A stretch of DNA of 64,000 nucleotides, taken from contig NZ_VYVA01000001.1 in the NCBI RefSeq assembly GCF_009193215.1, forward strand, positions 496,001 to 560,000, given 5' to 3'. Position 1 is the first letter of the stretch. Each line of letters begins with the position of its first letter. Positions 7,874-14,563 of this stretch are shown piece after piece. The translations under genes and the position numbers were made by a program. A model generated the notes under the pieces. That model was not told the DNA's origin. It did not search any database and saw only the letters and a program-made list of their open reading frames with translations. The stretch is from Flavicella marina. GTDB lineage: Bacteria; Bacteroidota; Bacteroidia; Flavobacteriales; Flavobacteriaceae.

Positions 7874-8269
7874 ATGGAAACAATTTTCACTAAGATAATC
7901 AACGGAGACATTCCATCTTACAAAATCGCAGAGAATGAAAAATTTTACGCGTTTCTAGACATCAATCCAAATGCAAAAGGTCATACTTTGGTAATCCCTA
8001 AGACACCCGTTGACAAACTTTTTGATTTAGATGAAGCCACTTATAGCGCATTGTTCTCATACGCCAGAAAAATTTCTTTTGCCATCGAAAAAGTTGTGCC
8101 TTGTAACAGAATCGGATTGTCGGTAATCGGACTAGAAGTACCGCATGCTCACATACATTTGATCCCTTTAAACTCTATGCAAGATGCTAGCTTTTCAGCT
8201 CCAAAAACCAAAATGACACATGAAGAATTTGTTGCTCTTGCTGAAGAAATAGCCGAGAATGTAATTTAA
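7874..8269 (+). CDS. HIT family nucleotide hydrolase/transferase
   Basis: A 131-residue histidine-triad protein. The catalytic motif H91-A-H93-I-H95-L is intact, and the N-terminal I-F-T-K-I-I-N-G-D-I-P-S is typical of HinT-like enzymes that hydrolyse purine nucleoside phosphoramidates and AMP conjugates. I chose the ATG at 7874, since the frame upstream offers only a TTG directly before it. The stop codon overlaps that of the convergent histidine kinase gene by 4 bases. Confidence 0.92.
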   Translation: METIFTKIINGDIPSYKIAENEKFYAFLDINPNAKGHTLVIPKTPVDKLFDLDEATYSALFSYARKISFAIEKVVPCNRIGLSVIGLEVPHAHIHLIPLNSMQDASFSAPKTKMTHEEFVALAEEIAENVI

Positions 8270-9414
8270 ATTAAAGGCATTTGAACTTCAAACGTTGCTC
8301 CTTTATCTAATTCAGATTTACGAACAAAGATTCTACCCGAATGATAATCTTCAACAATTCGCTTCGAAAGAGACAAACCTAAGCCCCATCCTCTTTTTTT
8401 GGTAGTAAAACCTGGAGAAAATATTTTTTTGAAATTATTCTTTGCAATTCCTTTTCCAGTATCCTGGACCGTAAGGATTGCTTTTTTATCTTGACGTTTC
8501 AACGAAACTACAAGCTTCCCCTTGCCAGCCATAGCATCTATAGAATTTTTTATCAAATTCTCTAATACCCATGTAAAAAGTTGATCGTTTGCACTGAGCA
8601 AAACTTCTTGCTCTTCTGCACTAAATTCAAAGGATATATTTTTCGAACTTCTCGACTCAAAATAGGATAGCGTAGTTTCAAGAATCGGTACAATGTTTAG
8701 TTGCTTTTTCTCAGGTACGGATCCGATTTTCGAAAAACGCTCGGCAATCACATTCAAACGAACTACATCTTTCTCAATTTCTGGAACAATATCTGGGACC
8801 GCATTTTGTAATTTCATCAACTCAACCCACCCCAACAACGACGATAAAGGCGTACCTATTTGGTGCGCAGTTTCCTTAGCCATCCCGGTCCATAATTTAT
8901 TCTGCTCTGCAATTTTATTTGATTTCAACCCTAAATAAATCACTCCAGCAAACAAACTCAATATCAACAATAACAACAATGGGTAATACTGTAATCGTGT
9001 TAACAAATCAGAATTCCTATAATAAATTACATATTGTTTGTCTTCTAGGTAATTGATAGTAATAGGCGAGTTTTCACTCTTCATCAACTCTAACTGCTCT
9101 TGTAAATAAGCAACATCATTTTCTTTGTCTGTATCCAGATTTCGCTTCATTAAAATAGTACCGAGTTTATCAGTTACCAACATCGGAATATTGTGATTAC
9201 TTTCTATAATTTTAGCCTCGAGTGAAAAATCTTGATCCAAATCAGCTGCCCCAAAACGATCATAGGCTTTTGCCAGAATCTCCATTTTAGATCGCTCATT
9301 TGTTTTGAATTTTTTAGAGAAATCATAGGTATTCCATAGTATCGAAGCTACGATACCAAAAGAAACAATTACCAAGATATATTTTGAAATTAGTTTGCCG
9401 TAAAAATTATCCAT
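8266..9414 (-). CDS. Membrane sensor histidine kinase
   Basis: A 382-residue kinase. It has a membrane segment at about 11-28, an extracytoplasmic domain of about 110 residues, and a second membrane segment at about 144-164. The dimerisation/phosphoacceptor helix follows with His184 (A-H-Q-I-G-T-P-L-S-S-L). The ATPase domain shows the N box (L-E-N-L-I-K-N-S-I-D-A-M), G1 (D-T-G-K-G-I) and G2 (G-W-G-L-G-L-S-L-S-K). It would autophosphorylate in response to an envelope signal. No response regulator gene is adjacent, so it is an orphan kinase in this context. It converges on the HIT gene with overlapping stops. Confidence 0.93.
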   Translation of the reverse strand: MDNFYGKLISKYILVIVSFGIVASILWNTYDFSKKFKTNERSKMEILAKAYDRFGAADLDQDFSLEAKIIESNHNIPMLVTDKLGTILMKRNLDTDKENDVAYLQEQLELMKSENSPITINYLEDKQYVIYYRNSDLLTRLQYYPLLLLLILSLFAGVIYLGLKSNKIAEQNKLWTGMAKETAHQIGTPLSSLLGWVELMKLQNAVPDIVPEIEKDVVRLNVIAERFSKIGSVPEKKQLNIVPILETTLSYFESRSSKNISFEFSAEEQEVLLSANDQLFTWVLENLIKNSIDAMAGKGKLVVSLKRQDKKAILTVQDTGKGIAKNNFKKIFSPGFTTKKRGWGLGLSLSKRIVEDYHSGRIFVRKSELDKGATFEVQMPLI

Positions 9415-9561
9415 AAAAAAAAGTTACCCATGAAACTATAACAAGAACGAAAAAAAAAATCAATATTGCACATTATTTTCTAATAGTTTCGATTTTCAAC
9501 CTCTGTTAATAAGTAATTACAAGAGTTGGTAAAAAAAAGCGTCACAAATGATAAAATATTT

Positions 9562-9569
9562 TAAATTTG
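9562..9569 (+). promoter_or_regulatory. Candidate -7 box for the DUF3127 gene
   Basis: TAAATTTG fits TAnnTTTG and lies 54 bases before the start codon at 9624. A matching -33 box at normal spacing is not evident. Confidence 0.45.
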
Positions 9570-9623
9570 TGTTACTTCACCAAGCGTGAGTAGTTAGAAA
9601 AAACTAATTTAATTTATATAGAA

Positions 9624-9986
9624 ATGCAAGTAACAGGAAAAGTTAAATTGATTAATGCAGAGCAAACATTTGGAAGTAACGGATTCAGAAAACGTGAGTT
9701 GGTTGTTACTACTGATGAACAGTACCCACAACACATTTTAGTAGAATTTGTGCAAGACAAATGTGATTTATTAAACAACTTTAGCGTTGGGCAAGATGTA
9801 ACTGTATCGATCAACTTAAGAGGTAGAGAGTGGGTAAATCCACAGGGAGAAACTAAGTATTTCAACTCTATTCAAGGATGGAGAATCGAGGCAGCTCAAG
9901 CAGCAGGTGCTCCAGCAGGAAACAATTTTGAAACAACTAGCGCTCCAGCAGCTAGCAGCAATGAACCAGATGATTTACCATTCTAA
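9624..9986 (+). CDS. DUF3127 protein with SSB-like C-terminal tip
   Basis: A 120-residue protein. Residues 1-90 form a predicted OB-fold-like DUF3127 domain (M-Q-V-T-G-K-V start, F-V-Q-D-K-C-D-L-L, and the G-R-E-W-V-N-P-Q-G-E segment). A low-complexity Ala/Ser/Gly linker follows, ending in N-E-P-D-D-L-P-F. That acidic, Phe-terminated tip closely matches the D-D-I-P-F tail by which SSB recruits repair and replication proteins. I infer a single-stranded nucleic-acid-binding protein or an SSB-partner mimic. It is monocistronic with its own strong terminator. DUF3127 has no firmly established function that I know of. Confidence 0.85.
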   Translation: MQVTGKVKLINAEQTFGSNGFRKRELVVTTDEQYPQHILVEFVQDKCDLLNNFSVGQDVTVSINLRGREWVNPQGETKYFNSIQGWRIEAAQAAGAPAGNNFETTSAPAASSNEPDDLPF

Positions 9987-10004
9987 ATTCATTGAAAAAA
10001 TAAT

Positions 10005-10035
10005 AAAAAGCTGTCTTTCTTAGACAGCTTTTTTT
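10005..10035 (+). terminator. Intrinsic terminator after the DUF3127 gene
   Basis: A 12-bp stem, AAAAAGCTGTCT (10005-10016) with AGACAGCTTTTT (10022-10033), a TTCTT loop and a following T run. Confidence 0.9.
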
Positions 10036-10091
10036 TTGAGTATTTACTACAAGAATTCAACATTTCTTTTAGCAAAGATTCTCAAAAAACT

Positions 10092-10099
10092 TATATTTG
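10092..10099 (+). promoter_or_regulatory. -7 box of pyrH-frr
   Basis: TATATTTG is a full match to the Bacteroidetes -7 consensus, 20 bases ahead of the pyrH ATG. A TTTT at 10067-10070, 21 bases upstream, may serve as a weak -33. Confidence 0.65.
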
Positions 10100-10118
10100 C
10101 ACAAAAATTAAGCACATC

Positions 10119-10829
10119 ATGCAATACAAACGAATATTACTAAAATTGAGTGGAGAATCGTTAATGGGGAAAAACCAATATGGTATTGACCCTACAAGAC
10201 TTTCTGAATATGCTCAAGAAATAAAAGCCATCGTAGACAAAGGAATTGAAGTTGCCATTGTTATAGGAGGAGGAAATATTTTTAGAGGAGTTGCTGGTGC
10301 AAGTAATGGTATGGATCGTGTACAAGGTGACTACATGGGAATGCTTGCTACATGTATCAACGGATTGGCTTTGCAAAGCGCTATAGAATCTGCTGGAGTT
10401 AGTACTCGTTTGCAAACAGCCATTAAAATGGAACAAGTTGCTGAGCCATTTATCAAAAGAAAGGCAGTACGTCATTTAGAAAAAGGAAGAGTTGTTATAT
10501 TTGGTGCTGGTACAGGAAACCCTTATTTCACTACAGACACTGCAGCAGTTTTAAGAGCTATTGAAGTTTCGGCTGATGTAATTTTAAAAGGAACTCGTGT
10601 TGATGGTATCTATTCTGCAGATCCAGAAAAAGAACCAACTGCCACAAAATTCGATACAATTTCATACCAAAACGTTTTAGACAAAGGATTAAAAATAATG
10701 GACTTAACGGCTTTTACCTTGAGTCAAGAAAATAATTTACCTATTATTGTATTTGATATGGACACTGAAGGAAATTTACAAAAATTACTTTCTGGTGAAA
10801 AAATAGGTACTGTAGTATCAGATCAATAA
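10119..10829 (+). CDS. pyrH: UMP kinase
   Basis: A 236-residue amino-acid-kinase-fold protein that phosphorylates UMP to UDP with ATP. Motifs: L-K-L-S-G-E-S (8-14), [10 protein letters not shown] (UMP site), [13 protein letters not shown] (ATP and UMP contact), and the K-G-T-R-V-D-G-I-Y segment. The length is standard for the hexameric bacterial enzyme. frr follows after 19 bases, the usual pyrH-frr pairing. Confidence 0.98.
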   Translation: MQYKRILLKLSGESLMGKNQYGIDPTRLSEYAQEIKAIVDKGIEVAIVIGGGNIFRGVAGASNGMDRVQGDYMGMLATCINGLALQSAIESAGVSTRLQTAIKMEQVAEPFIKRKAVRHLEKGRVVIFGAGTGNPYFTTDTAAVLRAIEVSADVILKGTRVDGIYSADPEKEPTATKFDTISYQNVLDKGLKIMDLTAFTLSQENNLPIIVFDMDTEGNLQKLLSGEKIGTVVSDQ

Positions 10830-10848
10830 CAACATATAAACACTGATT

Positions 10849-11403
10849 ATGAACGAAGAAATAGAATTTATCATTGATAGTGCAAAGGAGCAAATGAGCA
10901 ATGCTATCGATCATTTGACAAAAGAATTTAGCAATATTAGAGCAGGTAAAGCAAGTCCTGGTATGCTTGGAAGTGTTATGGTTGATTATTATGGAGCACA
11001 GACTAAATTGAGTCAGGTTGCCAATGTAAACACACCTGATGGTAGAACAATTACGGTACAACCTTGGGAGAAACAATTGATTCCTGAAATTGAAAAAGGG
11101 ATTATGCTTGCCAACTTAGGCTTCAACCCTATGAACAATGGTGAAAGTATAATTATCAACGTTCCTGCATTAACAGAAGAAAGAAGACGCGAGTTATCGA
11201 AAGTTGCCAAAGCTGCAGCTGAACACGCGAAAGTGAGTGTTCGTAACGCTCGAAAAGATGCAAATAACGAAATTAAAAAAACAGATGTTTCTGATGATGA
11301 AAAAAAGAATTCTGAAGCGGATGTTCAAACTTTAACTGATTCTTACATCAAAAAAATCGACGAGCAATATGCCGTAAAAGATGGAGAAATCATGAAAGTA
11401 TAA
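10849..11403 (+). CDS. frr: Ribosome recycling factor
   Basis: A 184-residue RRF. It splits post-termination ribosomes together with EF-G. The conserved L-T-K-E-F-S-N-I-R-A-G-K-A-S-P start of the three-helix bundle, the P-W-E-K-Q-L-I-P-E-I-E-K-G-I segment and the L-T-E-E-R-R-R-E-L motif are present. The length equals the family norm. It is the last gene of the pyrH operon and ends at a hairpin made by an interspersed repeat. Confidence 0.98.
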   Translation: MNEEIEFIIDSAKEQMSNAIDHLTKEFSNIRAGKASPGMLGSVMVDYYGAQTKLSQVANVNTPDGRTITVQPWEKQLIPEIEKGIMLANLGFNPMNNGESIIINVPALTEERRRELSKVAKAAAEHAKVSVRNARKDANNEIKKTDVSDDEKKNSEADVQTLTDSYIKKIDEQYAVKDGEIMKV

Positions 11404-11424
11404 TTTTCATAGATATAAACTTAT

Positions 11425-11460
11425 AAAAGTACCCTGAGCTTGTCGAAGGGTACTTTTTTT
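11425..11460 (+). terminator. REP-like element acting as frr terminator
   Basis: AAAAGTACCCT (11425-11435) pairs with AGGGTACTTTT (11447-11457) around the core GAGCTTGTCGA, followed by more T. This is the same repeat family as 4358-4384 and 7807-7830, and the arms are still fully complementary. It lies between convergent frr and the LytTR gene and looks like the only terminator there. Confidence 0.8.
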
Positions 11461-11471
11461 TTGCTCTAAAC

Positions 11472-12227
11472 TTAATTAATCCAATTTTTAAAATCTTTCA
11501 CCTTCTCCCTACTCACAATTATTTCATGTTCAGAAAAAGTATGCAATGCCAACTTCAAACGACTGTTTGTGTACGCCACAATATCTTTTATTGCGTTGAT
11601 ATTGACATAGAACTTTCTACTTACTCTAAAAAACTTCACCGGATCTAACTCGGCAGCTACTTCTTCTAACGTACCATCCATCAAAAAAACTCTATTGTTA
11701 GATGTTGCGACATAAGTACCTTTATTTTCGCTATAAAAACATTCGATTTCATCCGTTGAAAACATTTTGATATGCTGGCCTAACTTAACCGTAAAACGTT
11801 CTTTGTAATTTTTTTCTAGAGGATTGACCAGTAGTTTTCGAATCTGCTCTAAATCAACTTGAAGGGATTGTTTTTTCAATTGATTGTTCGAAAATTTTTC
11901 TATAGCAATTTCAAGTTCTTCTTGATCTATGGGTTTTAATAAATAATCTATACTATTTAATTTAAATGCTTTTAAAGCGTATTCATCGTAAGCGGTTGTA
12001 AATATTATTGCACTTTGCACTTCAACTTGCTCGAAAATCTCAAAACTCAACCCATCCGATAATTGGATATCTAATAATATCAAATCTGGATGCTCGTTTT
12101 GTTCAAACCATTCAATAGACTCTTCAACCGAATGTAATGTTGCCACAACACTTTTACCCAGTCCAGAAAGCATTCTAGTCAGTCGTCTTGCCGAAGGTTT
12201 TTCGTCTTCAATGATAATTGTTTTCAT
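11472..12227 (-). CDS. LytTR-family response regulator
   Basis: A 251-residue regulator. The receiver domain (about 1-115) has the acidic pocket E7-D8-E9, phosphoacceptor Asp53 (L-L-L-D-I-Q-L) and Lys98 (L-L-K-P-I). The C-terminal LytTR DNA-binding domain (about 145-251) has the usual E-C-F-Y-S-E-N-K and R-V-S-R-K-F-Y-V-N motifs. It is the last gene of the reverse-strand set TPR protein, kinase, 2TM protein, regulator, and the kinase of the same set is its expected partner. LytTR proteins bind direct repeats about two helical turns apart; such repeats are present at 14530-14560. Confidence 0.94.
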   Translation of the reverse strand: MKTIIIEDEKPSARRLTRMLSGLGKSVVATLHSVEESIEWFEQNEHPDLILLDIQLSDGLSFEIFEQVEVQSAIIFTTAYDEYALKAFKLNSIDYLLKPIDQEELEIAIEKFSNNQLKKQSLQVDLEQIRKLLVNPLEKNYKERFTVKLGQHIKMFSTDEIECFYSENKGTYVATSNNRVFLMDGTLEEVAAELDPVKFFRVSRKFYVNINAIKDIVAYTNSRLKLALHTFSEHEIIVSREKVKDFKNWIN

Positions 12228-12239
12228 AGCATTCTTCCC

Positions 12240-12521
12240 TTAAAAATTTTCATCATTCATATATTCCTGAATTTTTCTTTCTTCCCACCTAGATGTTTTT
12301 TTAAATACTCTAATCGCATGCATCAACAAACCAAATCCCCAGCCTCCGATAGGAAACCAAAACCAATAAAAGTTAGGACTATTTAAAACATTTAAATAAA
12401 TCAATAGTGGAATCACCACACAAAAAGCAATGGCATGACCGTAAAATTCTTTGATCTCTTTTACCTTAAGCATTGCTCTGGTATATTTCTCTTCTTCTGT
12501 TAAATTTCCGTTCCTATCCAT
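12240..12521 (-). CDS. 2TM domain protein
   Basis: I start at the ATG at 12521, two bases after the upstream stop (12524-12526); an earlier frame to 12572 would overlap the kinase gene by 49 bases. The 93-residue product is one 2TM domain: a charged helix (E-E-K-Y-T-R-A-M-L-K-V-K-E-I-K-E-F-Y), two membrane helices joined by a turn rich in W, F and G (F-Y-W-F-W-F-P-I-G-G-W-G-F-G), and an amphipathic tail R-W-E-E-R-K-I-Q-E-Y-M. It is clearly paralogous to the C-terminal domain of the adjacent kinase. Function unknown; probably an accessory of the kinase. Confidence 0.85.
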   Translation of the reverse strand: MDRNGNLTEEEKYTRAMLKVKEIKEFYGHAIAFCVVIPLLIYLNVLNSPNFYWFWFPIGGWGFGLLMHAIRVFKKTSRWEERKIQEYMNDENF

Positions 12522-12523
12522 AA

Positions 12524-13837
12524 TTAATAATTTTCTGAGTCCATAAATTCTTTTACTTTTCTCTGCTCCCATCCTTTATTGAAACCAATCAATCGAGCTC
12601 CCTGGATAGCCATTCCAAGTCCCCAACCTAACATTGGGTACCAAAACCATTTGTACCCCCAATAGGTTTGATAATTGATAAAAATAAGGAATGGAATTAC
12701 CACACAGTAAGAAACCAATCCATAATAGAAATTCTTTAATTCATCTACACGCTTTTTAGCACGTATATATTTTTCACTCTGATTTATATAATCTGTTTGC
12801 ATCACTTTAATTTCTTTGGTTAACAGAGGCAATTTCACTTGAAATTTTTCTGGATCTGAAACTACCTCAACTAGTTTTTTTGTAATCAAGCCATAACGCT
12901 GCTTGATATTCTTAAGTCCCACCTTGGTACTTTTTTCTAAAGATGCTTTTGGCCTATTGTTGTTCTCTACAACCAAATATCCATCTTTTTCGTAAATCTT
13001 TATTTGTAGTGGCTTATCTGAAGTAATCATATTATGTTTTACTGCATTTTCAAGCAACAACTGCAAAGACAACGGAACAATTTTAAAATCGGGATTACTC
13101 ACCTTTTCCGGAATAAAATATTCTACTCCATCTTCAAATCTCATTTTCAATAGCTGCATATAAGACTTTGCAAATTTCAATTCTTCTTCTAAAGGAATTA
13201 AATTTTTGTCTTTTTGCTCTAACACATAGCGATATACTTTTGAGAGTCCTGTAGTAAATTTCTCAGCATTTGCAGGGTTTTCTTCTATCAAAGAAGTCAA
13301 TACATTTAAACTATTGAATAAAAAATGTGGATCTAATTGATTTTTTAAAGACTCATATTTTGCTGTTTCTGTTTTTGCAACAATTTGCGACTCTGTTACT
13401 TTTCTCTCTTGGTTTCTTTTGTACCAGTATACGATGTGAAAAATAACTACTATGGTCAGCGAAATCCATAATCCAAAAGAATAATACCCCCATTTTTCTC
13501 TACTTAAAAATTCAGAAAAAGTAATTTCCTTTAAATACATTCCTGTAAACAGCCTCAGAAAAAATAACGCCAACAGAGTAACTCCTACTGCTCCAAAAAT
13601 TCCGAGAGCCACTCTTAATGGCCATTGTTTCTCTTTCCATTTGAATTTGTTTAAATAATAGAAAAAACCAACATTTGAAAAACTCAACACAAAGGAATAC
13701 AATTGGTTTATTCCAAAATTTCGCAACAATTCTTCTGCAGAATTAAATTGGAAATCTCCATAAAAATAACTTCCCAAGAGAAAAGCCACTACCCCCATTA
13801 CAAAGGCAAGCAATACGTTTTTCAAAAATCTATTCAT
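12524..13837 (-). CDS. LytS-type histidine kinase fused to a C-terminal 2TM domain
   Basis: A 437-residue protein. Residues 1-140 hold about four membrane helices. The His_kinase domain follows, with phosphoacceptor His171 in L-D-P-H-F-L-F-N-S-L-N, and an ATPase region with the N box L-L-L-E-N-A-V-K-H-N. The kinase domain ends near L-P-L-L-T-K (about 340). Then comes a second module (about 346-437) with W-F-W-Y-P-M-L-G-W-G-L-G and W-E-Q-R-K-V-K-E-F-M, which is a 2TM domain. An in-frame ATG at 12802 (M346) sits exactly at the junction, so internal initiation could yield a free 2TM protein. The gene is 2 bp from the next and from the TPR gene. Confidence 0.92.
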   Translation of the reverse strand: MNRFLKNVLLAFVMGVVAFLLGSYFYGDFQFNSAEELLRNFGINQLYSFVLSFSNVGFFYYLNKFKWKEKQWPLRVALGIFGAVGVTLLALFFLRLFTGMYLKEITFSEFLSREKWGYYSFGLWISLTIVVIFHIVYWYKRNQERKVTESQIVAKTETAKYESLKNQLDPHFLFNSLNVLTSLIEENPANAEKFTTGLSKVYRYVLEQKDKNLIPLEEELKFAKSYMQLLKMRFEDGVEYFIPEKVSNPDFKIVPLSLQLLLENAVKHNMITSDKPLQIKIYEKDGYLVVENNNRPKASLEKSTKVGLKNIKQRYGLITKKLVEVVSDPEKFQVKLPLLTKEIKVMQTDYINQSEKYIRAKKRVDELKNFYYGLVSYCVVIPFLIFINYQTYWGYKWFWYPMLGWGLGMAIQGARLIGFNKGWEQRKVKEFMDSENY

Positions 13838-13839
13838 TT

Positions 13840-14463
13840 CTATGATTTATAACTTTCAAGTAAGACCTTTGCACGTTCTTCACCCCAGTTAGGATAAAAA
13901 GGAGAAGGCAATTCAAATGTAGCAAAAAGATCTAAAGATTTTTCTAAGTCTTTTACAAATGGTTGAATATCATTACCAAAAAACTTTGCAGCTCCAATAT
14001 TCCATTCGGCATGGCAATACGCAGCTCTTGGGTTTTCCGGTGCAATTTTCTCCGCTTTTTCGTACAATTTATTTATTTTTTTTGAATATTTTCTTCCATA
14101 GGTAGCTCCATCATAAGCAACCCATGCGGTGTATAATAGTGCCTGTAGAACAAGTAATTCTGGATTGTCTTTTGAAATAGTCATAGCTTTATCTAAATAA
14201 AGTTGCCCTTTTTTTAAATTTGCATCTAGGACTGTAACATCTTTCTCTCCAAAACTAGAAGTAACTTCAACTTGTGCTGCATAATAATAAGGCACCCAAT
14301 TTGTTTGCTCTGCATTGGCGATTCGTTCAAACATATGCACCGCTTCAGTATTTTTTTGTTGCCCCCACAAACCAAAAGCTTGTTGCATTCCTTCGTGATA
14401 ATTAGTTTGACTGCTTATCGTTAAGCTGACACTAAAGATTAAAATTGTAATAATGTTTCTCAT
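13840..14463 (-). CDS. Exported tetratricopeptide-like protein
   Basis: A 207-residue protein with a signal peptide (1-19, ending I-S-S-Q). The rest is helical, with TPR-like alternation (G-M-Q-Q-A-F-G-L-W-G-Q-Q-K-N-T-E-A-V-H-M, A-R-A-L-type helices) and A-P-E-N-P-R-A-A-Y, a typical TPR turn. It is separated from the kinase gene by 2 bases, so it is probably translated from the same message and could be a periplasmic sensor partner or a target of the system. No enzymatic motif is seen. Confidence 0.75.
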   Translation of the reverse strand: MRNIITILIFSVSLTISSQTNYHEGMQQAFGLWGQQKNTEAVHMFERIANAEQTNWVPYYYAAQVEVTSSFGEKDVTVLDANLKKGQLYLDKAMTISKDNPELLVLQALLYTAWVAYDGATYGRKYSKKINKLYEKAEKIAPENPRAAYCHAEWNIGAAKFFGNDIQPFVKDLEKSLDLFATFELPSPFYPNWGEERAKVLLESYKS

Positions 14464-14529
14464 AATAAATTGTTTTTAAGTTGCTACAAAGATGTTGTGT
14501 TATTCAGTTTTTAAAAAAACATAGAAACC

Positions 14530-14560
14530 GAATTGTAATATTTCAACGATGAATTGTAAT
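14530..14560 (-). promoter_or_regulatory. Candidate LytTR binding site: 21-bp-spaced direct repeats
   Basis: GAATTGTAAT occurs at 14530-14539 and again at 14551-14560, perfectly conserved, with start-to-start spacing of 21 bases (two helical turns). The pair lies about 70 bases upstream of the start of the TPR-kinase-2TM-regulator set, and just past the stop of the TonB receptor gene. LytTR regulators such as AgrA bind 9-bp direct repeats with this spacing. Confidence 0.5.
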
Positions 14561-14563
14561 TCT

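Noticed and set aside
12522-12572. Longer start for the 2TM protein overlapping the kinase gene
   Set aside because: The ATG at 12521, two bases after the kinase stop, gives a complete 2TM domain without overlap.
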